DNA from: an uncultured Pelagibacteraceae bacterium
GTDB taxonomy: Bacteria; Pseudomonadota; Alphaproteobacteria; Pelagibacterales; Pelagibacteraceae
Length of the DNA stretch: 64,000 bases
Assembly: GCA_902597335.1 (NCBI GenBank)
Contig: CACJXK010000001.1
Span: 1-64,000 of the forward strand
Direction of reading: 5' to 3'
Part shown: in pieces, positions 26,060 through 35,587 of the stretch
Numbering within the stretch: position 1 is the first letter of the stretch
Layout of the letters: each line of letters opens with the position of its first letter
Position numbers and translations under genes: made by a program
Notes under the pieces: model-generated
What the model was told of the DNA's origin: nothing
What the model saw: only the letters and a program-made list of their open reading frames with translations
Databases searched by the model: none

Positions 26060-27226
26060 ATGAGATTAGCAAAAAGTTTAGAAAATTTAGGAACAGAATC
26101 TGCTTTCAGTGTATTAGCTGAGGCTAAAGCATTAGAGGCAAAAGGTCATCCAATGATACATTTGGGTTTAGGACAACCAGATTTTAAAACTCCAAAACAT
26201 GTAGTCGAAGCTGCTAAGAAGGCTTTAGATGATGGTCATCACGGTTATGTTATGTCCAATGGGATTCCAGAATGTAGACAAGCTGTAACAAGATGGATCA
26301 AAAAACGTTACAACACAGATATAGATTTTGAAAGAATTTTAATTATGCCAGGTGGAAAACCTACAATGAGTTATGCAATTCAGTGTTATGGTGAACCTGG
26401 AGCAGAAATAATCCACCCAACACCTGCATTTCCTATTTATGAGTCTATGATTAATTATACCGGTTCAACTCCAGTACCATATGATCTAACTGAAGATAAG
26501 GATCTTAAATTTGATCCTGATAAAATACTTTCACTTATAACTGATAAAACAAGGTTATTAATTTTAATTAATCCTAACAATCCTACAGGCAGTTTTGTTG
26601 AGAAACCAGTTATAGATTATTTTGCCAAAGAATTAGAAAAGCATCCGCATGTCACTATTTTAAGTGATGAAATCTATAGTAGACAGATTTTTGATTATAA
26701 AGAAATGCCATCATTCTTTCACTATGAAAATTTAAGGGATAGACTTATCGTTTTAGAGGGTTGGAGCAAAGCATATTCAATGACTGGATGGAGATTAGGT
26801 TGGAGTTTTTGGCCAAAAGAACTTGTTGAACATGTAAACAAATTACTAATTAATAGTGTATCTTGTGTGAACGCAGCTGCACAATTTGCTGGAATAGCTG
26901 CTTTAGATGGTCCAGATGACTCAATTAAAGATATGTTGGATAAATTTACTTTAAGAAGAAATTTAATTCATACAGGTTTAAATGAGTTACCGGGAGTAGA
27001 ATGTAGTTTACCAGGCGGTGCGTTTTACGCTTTTCCAAATGTAAAAGGAACAGGAATGACAGGTGCTGAGTTTTGTAAAAAGGCTATGCATGAAGCTGGA
27101 GTAGCAATAGTACCGGGAACTGCATTTGGACAAACTTGCCAAGATTATGTAAGATTTAGTTTTGCCGCATCTAGAGATAACATACAACAAGCCTTAGAAA
27201 ACATAGGCAAGATGCTTTCTAAATAG
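26060..27226 (+). CDS. Class I/II pyridoxal-phosphate aminotransferase
   Basis: A 388-residue fold-type I aminotransferase. It shows GLGQPDFKTPKHV, the NPNNPTGS motif, the PLP-binding lysine in EGWSKAYSMTGWRLGW, and the C-terminal substrate-carboxylate Arg in YVRFSFAASRDN. Aspartate/alanine-type substrates are likely. Its place among 2-hydroxyacid dehydrogenases and a 2-oxoacid-type TRAP transporter suggests it links a 2-oxo acid (pyruvate, glyoxylate or 2-oxoglutarate) to its amino acid. Confidence 0.9.
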   Translation: MRLAKSLENLGTESAFSVLAEAKALEAKGHPMIHLGLGQPDFKTPKHVVEAAKKALDDGHHGYVMSNGIPECRQAVTRWIKKRYNTDIDFERILIMPGGKPTMSYAIQCYGEPGAEIIHPTPAFPIYESMINYTGSTPVPYDLTEDKDLKFDPDKILSLITDKTRLLILINPNNPTGSFVEKPVIDYFAKELEKHPHVTILSDEIYSRQIFDYKEMPSFFHYENLRDRLIVLEGWSKAYSMTGWRLGWSFWPKELVEHVNKLLINSVSCVNAAAQFAGIAALDGPDDSIKDMLDKFTLRRNLIHTGLNELPGVECSLPGGAFYAFPNVKGTGMTGAEFCKKAMHEAGVAIVPGTAFGQTCQDYVRFSFAASRDNIQQALENIGKMLSK

Positions 27227-27264
27227 ACTGTATTTTTTATAAGAAACTTCTATAATAATTGATT

Positions 27265-28638
27265 ATGAATGAGATTGTTCAAACAGAATTAAAAAAGATT
27301 TTTAATGGAAGGTTTTCAACCTCAGAATCTACAAGAGCAAACTATGCTAGAGGAGAAGATACTTATGATCCAATTCTCTCAAAAGCTGTAGTATTTCCTG
27401 AAACTAATGAAGAAGTATCACAGTTATTAAAGTTATGTAATGAACACAAAATTCCGGTTGTTCCTTTTGGTACTGGAACTTCATTAGAAGGCCATGTTGT
27501 TGGAAATCAAAATGGAATAACAATTTCTCTTGAAAAAATGAACAAAGTATTGAGTGTCAATGCTGAAGATTTCGATTGTAGAGTACAGGCAAATGTAACT
27601 AGAAAACAGCTAAATGAATATCTTCGAGAAGATGGAGTATTTTTTCCAATAGACCCTGGAGCAGACGCTGCTCTTGGAGGAATGGCTGCAACATCGGCAT
27701 CAGGTACAATGGCTGTGAAATATGGAACTATGAGAACTGTAATCTCAGGTTTAACAGTTGTTCTACCGAATGGAGATATTATTAAAACTGGAGCTAGAAC
27801 AAAAAAAACTTCTGCAGGATATAATTTAACAAATTTATTTATTGGATCTGAAGGAACTTTAGGAATTATTACAGAAGTTCAATTAAGATTATCACCAATA
27901 CCTGAAAGTATAATGAGTGCAGTATGTTACTTTCCAGATTTAGACTCTGCAGTAAAAGCTGCTCAAGAAGTTATTCAATACGGTGTTCCAATAGCTAGAA
28001 TTGAAATGCTAAATAAAGACCAAATGGAAATAAGTATTAAATATTCAAAATTAGATAATATAAAAGCATCACCAACTTTGTTTTTTGAATTTCATGGTAG
28101 TGAAAATTCAAACAACGAGTCAATTGGTATTGTTGAAGAAATTTCAAAAAGCAATGGTGGAAGTGATTTTCAATGGGCATCTTCACCTGAGGAACAGAAA
28201 AAATTATGGAAAGCAAGACATGATGTGTATTACTCAGTTAAAGCTTTGGGTAATGATATGAAGGTTTATTCCACGGATGTTTGTGTGCCAATTTCAAGAT
28301 TAGTAGAATGTATCTCATGGGCAGAAAAAGAGGTACGAAAGTTAGGATTAACTGCACCAATGGTAGGACATGTGGGAGATGGAAATTTTCACTCAATAGT
28401 ACTTTATGATCCAGATGATGAGGAAAAACAAAAAAAAATCAGACAATACAGTGACGACTTAATTAATAAAGCTCTTGAACTCGAGGGAACAATTACAGGA
28501 GAGCATGGTATTGGACTTCAAAAGAAACATTATTTACTTAGAGAACATCCAGACAATGTTCCTGTTATGAAATCTATCAAAAGATCATTAGATGTTAATA
28601 ACATCATGAATCCTGGAAAAATTTTTGATTTAAACTAA
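27265..28638 (+). CDS. FAD-binding D-lactate/glycolate-type dehydrogenase (Dld/GlcD family)
   Basis: A protein of about 457 residues. The PCMH-type FAD domain shows VPFGTGTSLEGHV and FPIDPGADAALGGMAATSASG. The C-terminal domain carries GHVGDGNFH with its metal/substrate histidines and ITGEHGIGLQKKHYL. This fits cytochrome-type D-lactate dehydrogenase more than the GlcD subunit, as no GlcE/F genes follow. The ATG is preferred over a TTG two codons upstream. It complements the L-specific oxidases upstream and probably passes electrons to the respiratory chain. Confidence 0.92.
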   Translation: MNEIVQTELKKIFNGRFSTSESTRANYARGEDTYDPILSKAVVFPETNEEVSQLLKLCNEHKIPVVPFGTGTSLEGHVVGNQNGITISLEKMNKVLSVNAEDFDCRVQANVTRKQLNEYLREDGVFFPIDPGADAALGGMAATSASGTMAVKYGTMRTVISGLTVVLPNGDIIKTGARTKKTSAGYNLTNLFIGSEGTLGIITEVQLRLSPIPESIMSAVCYFPDLDSAVKAAQEVIQYGVPIARIEMLNKDQMEISIKYSKLDNIKASPTLFFEFHGSENSNNESIGIVEEISKSNGGSDFQWASSPEEQKKLWKARHDVYYSVKALGNDMKVYSTDVCVPISRLVECISWAEKEVRKLGLTAPMVGHVGDGNFHSIVLYDPDDEEKQKKIRQYSDDLINKALELEGTITGEHGIGLQKKHYLLREHPDNVPVMKSIKRSLDVNNIMNPGKIFDLN

Positions 28639-28647
28639 TCAACTTTT

Positions 28648-29601
28648 ATGAAAAAAATTCTAGTTACTAGAAGATTGCTAAGGTCTTGTGAAGATCGAGC
28701 AAAAGAAATGTTTGATGCAAATCTAAATTTAAATGACGAACTTTACTCACAAAAAAAATTAATAGAAATGAGCCAAGGTTGTGATGGTATACTTTCAGCA
28801 TTAACTGATAAGTTGGATGCTGACACAATTAATCAATTACCGGATAGTATTAAAATACTTTCAAACTTTGCGGTTGGATTTGGAAATATTGATTTAGAGG
28901 CAGCAAAAAATAGAGGTATTGCTGTTACTAATACCCCAGATGTTTTAACTGACGCTACTGCAGAAATTGGAGTATTATTAATTTTAGGTGCATGTAGAAG
29001 AGCTTCAGAAGGAATTGAGCAAGCAAGACAAGGAGGATGGGTTTGGTCAGCTGATCTTTTAATTGGGAAACAACTGACAGGTACTAGATTAGGAATTTTA
29101 GGAATGGGAAGAATTGGACAAAAAATTGCAAAAGTTGCAAAATCTCTTGGTATGATAATTCACTATCATAACAGATCAAAACTAAGTGAAGATAAAGAGC
29201 AAGGTGCTATTTATCATGACAATCTAAAAGATCTTCTATCTGTATCAGATGTACTATCTGTATGCTGTCCAGCATCAAAAGAAACAATTGATATGATTAA
29301 CAAAGATACAATTGAATATTTACCAAAGGGTGCTGTTGTAACCAATGTTGCAAGAGGAGACATTATTGAAGATGAGGCAATGATAGATGCACTTAACAGA
29401 AGAAAAGTTTATGCCGTAGGATTAGATGTTTATAAAAATGAGCCACATTTAAATAAAGGTTACTATAAGCACAAAAGTGCTTTCATTCTTCCACATTTAG
29501 GCAGTGCTACAAAGGAAACAAGAACTGCAATGGCTAACTTAGCCATTGATAATATTGACGAATTTTTCAAAACAGGAAATTGTAAAAACAAAGTAAATTA
29601 A
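28648..29601 (+). CDS. D-2-hydroxyacid dehydrogenase (glyoxylate/hydroxypyruvate reductase type)
   Basis: A 317-residue NAD(P)-dependent enzyme. The Rossmann motif is GILGMGRIGQKIAK. The catalytic Arg is in VARGDIIED, Glu in DVYKNEPHLN and His in LPHLGSAT. It would reduce glyoxylate, hydroxypyruvate or pyruvate to D-2-hydroxy acids, or work in reverse. It starts nine bases after the D-lactate-type dehydrogenase. Confidence 0.93.
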   Translation: MKKILVTRRLLRSCEDRAKEMFDANLNLNDELYSQKKLIEMSQGCDGILSALTDKLDADTINQLPDSIKILSNFAVGFGNIDLEAAKNRGIAVTNTPDVLTDATAEIGVLLILGACRRASEGIEQARQGGWVWSADLLIGKQLTGTRLGILGMGRIGQKIAKVAKSLGMIIHYHNRSKLSEDKEQGAIYHDNLKDLLSVSDVLSVCCPASKETIDMINKDTIEYLPKGAVVTNVARGDIIEDEAMIDALNRRKVYAVGLDVYKNEPHLNKGYYKHKSAFILPHLGSATKETRTAMANLAIDNIDEFFKTGNCKNKVN

Positions 29602-29630
29602 CAATCTGAAGTTGTATTTAATTGAATATC

Positions 29631-29649
29631 AGTCATTTTTAAAATGACT
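29631..29649. promoter_or_regulatory. Perfect 9-1-9 palindrome, candidate operator of the TRAP genes
   Basis: AGTCATTTT and AAAATGACT flank one T about 57 bases upstream of the dctP start codon. The symmetry with a single central base and the position suit a dimeric repressor or activator such as a GntR-type regulator. No T-run follows, so it is not an intrinsic terminator of the preceding gene. Confidence 0.55.
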
Positions 29650-29690
29650 CTAAGTTACATATGTGTTTAATATCCTGCAGTTAATTAACT

Positions 29691-29699
29691 AAAGAGGAG
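29691..29699 (+). promoter_or_regulatory. Strong ribosome binding site of dctP
   Basis: AAAGAGGAG lies seven bases before the ATG. It is close to the ideal Shine-Dalgarno sequence and much stronger than those of most genes here, fitting the high expression expected of a periplasmic binding protein. Confidence 0.8.
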
Positions 29700-29705
29700 A
29701 AATAA

Positions 29706-30836
29706 ATGATTAAAGACAAAAAGCTGAAGGTTAAAAAAACACCTTCAAGACGTAAGTTCTTTAAAGCTGCTGCTGCAACTGGTGTTGCTGCTGTAGCTGC
29801 ATCATCTTTAGCTGCTCCAGCTGTTGCTGCTGAAAGAATTGAAGCATCAATGGTTGCTACTTGGGGAAGAGACTTTCCAGGTTTAGGAACAGGAGCTCAA
29901 AGATTTGCACAAAGAATCTCAGATATAAGTGATGGTAGAATTCAAGTTACTTATTATGCAGCGAACGAAAGAGTTAAAGCATTTGACTCATTTGATGAAG
30001 TTGCATCTGGTAACTCACAAATGTACCATGCTGCTGACTACTACTGGGTGAAGAAAGATCCAGCTTGGGGTTATTTTACAGCGGTACCATTTGGTTTTAC
30101 TTACACTGAAATGAATGCATGGATTAGATTTGCAGGTGGTCAAGAGTTATGGGATGAGCTAGCTGACAAATTTGGTCTTAAAAACTTTATGTGTGGAAGC
30201 ACAGGAGTTCAAATGGGTGGATGGTTTAACAAAAAGATTAGAAGCCCTAATGACTTCAAAGGTTTAAAAATGCGTATGCCTGGTTTAGGTGGACAAGTAA
30301 TTGGTAAACTTGGAGGATCTCCAGTTTCATTACCTGGTGGACAAATTTATGAGAACCTAGTATCTGGAGCAATTGATGCTACAGAGTGGGTAGGTCCATG
30401 GAATGATGAAGCTATGAAATTCCAAGAAGCTGCTAAATACTACTACTATCCTGGTATGCACGAGCCTGGATCAATGTTAGCATGTGGAACAAACAAATCT
30501 TGGTTCACAAGCTTAAACAAATCAGATCAATTATTGATTGAAGCTGCTGCAGCAATGGAAAACGACGTAATGATGTCTGAGTACAATGCTAAAAATGGTG
30601 CGGCTTTAGCTAGATTGATCAATGATCATGGTGTTAAACTAGAGAAGTTTAGCGACAAGGTATACGATGGCTTTGCATCAGCTGCTAATGAAGTGTTTGA
30701 AGAAACAAGAGCTAGCAGTGGTCTTGCTGAAAGAGTTCATTCGAGCTTCTTAAAAGCAAGAAAAGACATTGGATCTTGGACTAACTTGTCTGACTCACCT
30801 TACATTTCACAAAGAAACAGAGCTTTAGGAATGTAA
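29706..30836 (+). CDS. dctP: TRAP transporter substrate-binding protein (TakP/DctP type)
   Basis: A 376-residue periplasmic binding protein with a twin-arginine signal (SRRKFFKAAAATGVAAVAAS, residues about 14-33, cut near AVAAE). The mature chain (ASMVATWGRDFPGLGTGAQRFAQ, AADYYWVKKDPAWGYFTAVPFGFTY, GAIDATEWVGPWND) follows the 2-oxoacid/lactate-binding TakP branch. The adjacent lactate/2-hydroxyacid enzymes support such a ligand. A terminator after it and a very strong ribosome binding site suggest that it is made in excess over the membrane subunits. Confidence 0.93.
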   Translation: MIKDKKLKVKKTPSRRKFFKAAAATGVAAVAASSLAAPAVAAERIEASMVATWGRDFPGLGTGAQRFAQRISDISDGRIQVTYYAANERVKAFDSFDEVASGNSQMYHAADYYWVKKDPAWGYFTAVPFGFTYTEMNAWIRFAGGQELWDELADKFGLKNFMCGSTGVQMGGWFNKKIRSPNDFKGLKMRMPGLGGQVIGKLGGSPVSLPGGQIYENLVSGAIDATEWVGPWNDEAMKFQEAAKYYYYPGMHEPGSMLACGTNKSWFTSLNKSDQLLIEAAAAMENDVMMSEYNAKNGAALARLINDHGVKLEKFSDKVYDGFASAANEVFEETRASSGLAERVHSSFLKARKDIGSWTNLSDSPYISQRNRALGM

Positions 30837-30856
30837 TCAAACTTAATTTGATAATT

Positions 30857-30888
30857 AAAAGGGCCCTTTTTGGGCCCTTTTTTTTATT
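30857..30888 (+). terminator. Intrinsic terminator between dctP and dctQ
   Basis: A 10-bp stem AAAAGGGCCC / GGGCCCTTTT with a five-T loop is followed by a long T-run. It lies just past the dctP stop codon and would lower transcription of the downstream permease genes, a known way to set binding-protein excess. Confidence 0.9.
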
Positions 30889-30925
30889 TTAAAATTAAGT
30901 ATTACTAAGAGAAATTTAAATTCAT

Positions 30926-31915
30926 ATGAGTTCAGAAAGCAGTAAAATATCTTTATATCTAAGAATTTTAAGCTACTCAGTATTAGCTTTCACCCTAGCA
31001 TTCCTAATAAATAATGTTTTAACAGTTTGGAGTGATTGGCCTGGAGTTAAGAAAATTTTCTCTCATTATGAAATGTTTGGTTTTAAGAAAAAGGCACTTG
31101 ATGGATCTGCTTTAAATTACGGTTTCATGCAGATTGGAGTATATTTAATATGCATTGTAGCTGTAATAATTTATGTTTTTAAAACTTACTCTCAAACTTT
31201 AGAACGAGACTCAGAGATACTATCAAAATTTTCAGCTTATTTGGTTAGGTCATCTTTTTGGGCAGTCTTTTTAGTTGGTGTTGCAGACTTTATAATTTCT
31301 TTCATGGTTGTTGAAAGATTATGGGAAGCAATATTCAGTCCAGAAGTGAAAGCCTTTATGGTGAAATCACCAGAAAGAATTACATTTATACATTTTCCAA
31401 TTATATTAATTTCATTTGTAATTGGTTACTTTACAAAATCTGTTGGTTTTATTTGGTTAGCAGTTTTAGTTGTTGTCAGTGAATTCATAATTGTCTTATC
31501 TAGATTTATATTTTCTTACGAGCAAGCTTTTCAAGGAGATCTTGTTCGTTTCTGGTATGCTGCATTATATTTATTTGCAAGTGCTTATGCTTTAATTCAC
31601 GAAGGTCATGTAAGAGTAGATGTGCTATACTCTTCCTTTAGTGAAAGAAAAAAAGCTTGGACAAATCTTTTAGGCTCTGCTCTTCTAGGTGTTCCACTTG
31701 TATTGATAGTTTTATTTTTAGGACTTAATGGAAAAGCAAGTATAATAAATGGACCGGTGGTTGCTTTTGAAGTTACGCAACAAGGATCTAATGGTTTATA
31801 CCTTTTATATTTGATGGCTGTTTACTTAGCAGTATTTGCAGTTACCATGCTTTTACAGTTTACGAGCTATTTCATGGGTAGTAGTTATAAAATTTTAAAT
31901 GGTAAGGAAAATTAA
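30926..31915 (+). CDS. dctQ: TRAP transporter small permease subunit, extended
   Basis: A 329-residue membrane protein. The DctQ core is in the C-terminal half (FWYAALYLFASAYALIHEGHVRVDVLYSSFSERKKAW). The N-terminal half adds about four further hydrophobic segments, giving about eight rather than the usual four. Extended small subunits accompany the TakP-type branch. It forms the membrane complex with the large subunit, which starts three bases later. Confidence 0.88.
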   Translation: MSSESSKISLYLRILSYSVLAFTLAFLINNVLTVWSDWPGVKKIFSHYEMFGFKKKALDGSALNYGFMQIGVYLICIVAVIIYVFKTYSQTLERDSEILSKFSAYLVRSSFWAVFLVGVADFIISFMVVERLWEAIFSPEVKAFMVKSPERITFIHFPIILISFVIGYFTKSVGFIWLAVLVVVSEFIIVLSRFIFSYEQAFQGDLVRFWYAALYLFASAYALIHEGHVRVDVLYSSFSERKKAWTNLLGSALLGVPLVLIVLFLGLNGKASIINGPVVAFEVTQQGSNGLYLLYLMAVYLAVFAVTMLLQFTSYFMGSSYKILNGKEN

Positions 31916-31918
31916 AGT

Positions 31919-34570
31919 ATGGAACTATTTTTCTTAGCAGTTTTAGTCTTAATAATGATAGTTGCTCTTGCTTCAGGATATCCTGTAGCATTTGCGCTTC
32001 CTGGTTCAGCTATAATATCAATTGGATTAGCTGCATTTTTTGGATACTTATTTGAAGGTGATGCAGATGCTTATTTTGCAGTTGATGGTCCGATAGAATG
32101 GCTTGTTGCTGGTATTACAAACTTTCGGAGTAATTATTGGGATGTTGAAACTGACACCCTAATTGCAATTCCTTTATTTATTTTTATGGGAATTATGCTG
32201 CAAAAATCCAAAATTGCAGAAGATTTATTAATAACAATGGGTCAATTATTTGGTCCAATTCCTGGTGGTCTTGGTATTTCAGTAATTTTCGTTGGAGCAT
32301 TGTTGGCAGCAACTACAGGTATCGTTGGGGCAACCGTTATTGCAATGGGATTAATCTCATTACCTACTATGTTAAATAATAACTACGATAGGAAACTTGC
32401 CAGTGGTATCGTATGTTCATCTGGAACGTTAGGTCAAATAATACCCCCATCTATTGTTTTAATTATTATTGCTGACCAATTAGCTAGCGCATCAGATGTT
32501 GCAAACAACATCCGTCAAAATGATTACAAAGCAGTCACTGGAGAATTTAATATGCCAGGAGAATTTAGAGTTGGGTCTTCAAGTGCTGGTGATATGTTCC
32601 TTGGTGCTCTTTTACCTGGTCTCGTTTTAGTTGCGCTTTACATGATCTATGTATTTTTCTATGCAAGAATAAAAAAAGGTGTAGCCCCACCAGTTCCATT
32701 TAAAGGAGAATTTAATCTTAAATTTTGGTTACGAGTAATTGTTATAATTATTCCTCCTCTTGCACTTATTTTTGCAGTTTTGGGTTCAATTTTGATGGGT
32801 ATAGCAACAGTTAACCAAGCTGGTTCAATTGGAGCAATTGGCGCAACATTGATGGCTGGTTATAGGTTATTTGAAGGTAAGAAAAGTGCATTTTATCCTT
32901 TAATTCTTATAATTGGATCATTAATACCTATTACCTTTCTTGCATCAACATATGAACTTAATGTTAAAAATTTAGAAGAAAGAAATTTAGGTGCTATCTA
33001 TATTACCGCATTTTTTGTAGCAATACTCGTTTATGGTATTGCATGGAGTTTTTGGAGAACATTTAAAACTGAAAATGTTTTAAAAGAAGTAGTTACTGAG
33101 ACATGTATTACTACTTCAATGGTATTTATAATCCTTCTTGGTGCCGCGATGCTTACATCAGGTTTTAGAGCATTTGGTGGTGAGGAATTAGTAAGAGATT
33201 TTCTTCAAGATTTACCAGGAGGTTTTTGGACTCAGTTTGTTGTGGTCATGATTGTAATTTTCTTGTTAGGTTTCTTTTTAGATTTTATTGAGATTGCGGT
33301 TGTTGTTGTACCAATAATTGCACCAATATTGCTAGCTGAAACAGGAGCAAATGTTACAGCTGTATGGCTTGGAGTAATGATAGGTGTTAATTTACAAACC
33401 TCTTTCTTAACACCGCCATTTGGATTTGCTTTATTTTATTTAAAAGGTGTAGCTCCAAAAGTGGTCCAAACATTAGATATATGGAAAGGTGTTGTTCCTT
33501 TTATTATCTTACAACTTATCGGTTTAGGAATTGTGGGTGCATACCCTAGTCTAGTAAATTATTTACCAAACAGGGTTTATTTAACATCTAATGTTGCTCC
33601 ACCTCCGATGAATCCAAAACTACAATATTGCTTACAAGAGTATAAATTTGCAAACTACTCTAATAATGCTGATGTAATAAATAAAAGTATAACTGACTTT
33701 GACGACATTATTCTTGCAAATTTACCAGCAGATAAATTAAGTTATTTCCAACGCCATGTTGATAATTCTAAGTACTCTTTTGAACTTGTTAATGAGGTTA
33801 AAAGCACAGAGACATTATATAACGATTATGCAGTCGATTACAGAGACTTACATTTTAAAACAAGAAAGAAACAAAAGAAGATTTTAAAATTAAATAAAAA
33901 GATAGATAAGTATAAAGCTGAGATTAGAAACTTAGATGATGAGGATGTTTCAGATAAAAACAAACTTGAACAAAAAATTGAAAATGTGAAACTAGAAATA
34001 GACGAGATAAGTAGTCAAATCCCAGAAGAATGGAAATCAAAAAATGATGAATTTAACAAAATTAACAAAGCAAAAAATCTTGCAACAAGAAAATATCGAA
34101 AAACAGTTGATAATGCTTATGAAGATTTATTGTTGATTAAGAGTTTTATAAATGATGGTGAAAAATTTGAAGAATTAGAGCAAGAAATGAAACTTCTTAA
34201 AAATAAAATAGATAACAGAGGTTACATTGATGCAATAGAGTTTATAGATAATATATTTGAAAAAGTCGGAGAAATTTCTGGATCTGATGAGTTTGCTGAT
34301 AAATTAGATTATCTTATCACTTTAATGGATGAGGACGAAGTTGATTTTGAAAAACTTCAAACTTCAACGGTCGATACTATTGCGTTATTTGAGCAAGAAG
34401 TTAGTTGGAGAAAAAATTTTAAGAAAAAATATATGGATAGAATAAATGCTCATGACAAAGTTATTAGTGAGACTATTGGATTAAGATTGCAATCAAAACT
34501 TACAAAAGAGCAAGCTATATATGTTTCAAAATGTAATTCTATCCACAGAGATATATCTTTAAACTTTTAA
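31919..34570 (+). CDS. dctM: TRAP transporter large permease subunit with C-terminal coiled-coil tail
   Basis: An 883-residue protein. Residues 1 to about 550 are the DctM-type Na+-driven permease (PLFIFMGIMLQKSKIAEDLL, LLAATTGIVGATVIAMGLISLP, GTLGQIIPPSIVLIII, FFLDFIEIAVVVVPIIAPIL, NLQTSFLTPPFGFALFYLKG). The remaining 330 residues are soluble, strongly charged and helical, with a dense coiled-coil stretch near 648-704. The family is usually 430-650 residues, so the tail is exceptional. It may anchor, dimerise or regulate the carrier. It ends directly at the convergent panE-like gene. Confidence 0.9.
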   Translation: MELFFLAVLVLIMIVALASGYPVAFALPGSAIISIGLAAFFGYLFEGDADAYFAVDGPIEWLVAGITNFRSNYWDVETDTLIAIPLFIFMGIMLQKSKIAEDLLITMGQLFGPIPGGLGISVIFVGALLAATTGIVGATVIAMGLISLPTMLNNNYDRKLASGIVCSSGTLGQIIPPSIVLIIIADQLASASDVANNIRQNDYKAVTGEFNMPGEFRVGSSSAGDMFLGALLPGLVLVALYMIYVFFYARIKKGVAPPVPFKGEFNLKFWLRVIVIIIPPLALIFAVLGSILMGIATVNQAGSIGAIGATLMAGYRLFEGKKSAFYPLILIIGSLIPITFLASTYELNVKNLEERNLGAIYITAFFVAILVYGIAWSFWRTFKTENVLKEVVTETCITTSMVFIILLGAAMLTSGFRAFGGEELVRDFLQDLPGGFWTQFVVVMIVIFLLGFFLDFIEIAVVVVPIIAPILLAETGANVTAVWLGVMIGVNLQTSFLTPPFGFALFYLKGVAPKVVQTLDIWKGVVPFIILQLIGLGIVGAYPSLVNYLPNRVYLTSNVAPPPMNPKLQYCLQEYKFANYSNNADVINKSITDFDDIILANLPADKLSYFQRHVDNSKYSFELVNEVKSTETLYNDYAVDYRDLHFKTRKKQKKILKLNKKIDKYKAEIRNLDDEDVSDKNKLEQKIENVKLEIDEISSQIPEEWKSKNDEFNKINKAKNLATRKYRKTVDNAYEDLLLIKSFINDGEKFEELEQEMKLLKNKIDNRGYIDAIEFIDNIFEKVGEISGSDEFADKLDYLITLMDEDEVDFEKLQTSTVDTIALFEQEVSWRKNFKKKYMDRINAHDKVISETIGLRLQSKLTKEQAIYVSKCNSIHRDISLNF

Positions 34571-35587
34571 TTATTTTGTGATTTGATCAATTAATTTTGA
34601 TCTTTCATATAAACCAAGATTTTCTGCTTTTGTTTTTAATTTTTCGTACTCAGATTTTAAATTTTCAGTTTTGATGTTAACTTTGTTACCAATTTCAATA
34701 AGAGAACCAATAATTGGATCAATTTCTAATGGACGTTTAGCATGTAAATCTTGAGTTGTTGATGGTTTATGACCCTTAATAGAAATCGCAGCATTTATTC
34801 TATGATCAATAGAAACATTAAATTTTACACCAATTTTTTCACCTACTTGTTGGCATTCCTCCATCAATTTTCTTACTATTTTTAACAATTCTGGATCATT
34901 TCCAATTTCATCTAAGGTTTTATCATAAAGAGCACTAATGATATTAAATGAGCAATTACCCCAAAGTTTTATCCAAATTTCATCTCTTAAATTACTTTTT
35001 TGAGGAGCTTTTAAGCCGCCTGCAATTAATAAATCAGCAATGAGTTTTAGTCTTTCTGATTTAGATCCATCAGGTTCACCGAGTGTAAATCTTTCTCCTC
35101 CATTATGTTTTATTACACCTGGTTCGGTTATTTCAGCAGCGGGGTAAACAACACAACCAATAGCTTTTGCTGGATCTAAATGTTTCCATATTTTTCCCTC
35201 GGGATCCACACTATCAATATGATGGTTATCTAAATTCGTTCCAGTATTAGCTTTATAAAAATACCACCAAGGAAGGCCATTTACAGCTGATATAATCGAA
35301 GTTTTTTCTCCAATAATATTTTTTAGTGAATCAACAATATTTGAAATTGCATGAGCCTTTACAGAAATAAATATATAGTCTTGTACATCTAATGTTTTGG
35401 GATCATCGGTTACTTTTAATTTAAAGTTTTCAGACCTACCCTCTTTAATTAATGTCAATCCATTTTCTTCTATCGCTTTTTTGTGTGGTCCTCTTGCTAT
35501 AAGAGATAAATCTATATTTGTTTTACTTAAACAAGCTGCCAAATATCCACCGATAGATCCTGCACCAAATATACAAATTTTTGTCAT
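34571..35587 (-). CDS. 2-dehydropantoate 2-reductase family protein
   Basis: A protein of 338 residues with an N-terminal Rossmann motif (ICIFGAGSIGGYLAACL) and the ketopantoate reductase features KAHAI, INGLPWW, the Lys/Asn pair in IWIKLWGNCSFN, and a helical C-terminal domain with RPLEIDPIIGSLIEIG. It may be PanE of pantothenate synthesis, but its location after an acyl-CoA ligase and GGT suggests a catabolic relative that reduces another 2-oxo acid. The ATG chosen shares one base with the ligase stop (TGATG); the TTG just before it is less likely. Confidence 0.85.
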   Translation of the reverse strand: MTKICIFGAGSIGGYLAACLSKTNIDLSLIARGPHKKAIEENGLTLIKEGRSENFKLKVTDDPKTLDVQDYIFISVKAHAISNIVDSLKNIIGEKTSIISAVNGLPWWYFYKANTGTNLDNHHIDSVDPEGKIWKHLDPAKAIGCVVYPAAEITEPGVIKHNGGERFTLGEPDGSKSERLKLIADLLIAGGLKAPQKSNLRDEIWIKLWGNCSFNIISALYDKTLDEIGNDPELLKIVRKLMEECQQVGEKIGVKFNVSIDHRINAAISIKGHKPSTTQDLHAKRPLEIDPIIGSLIEIGNKVNIKTENLKSEYEKLKTKAENLGLYERSKLIDQITK

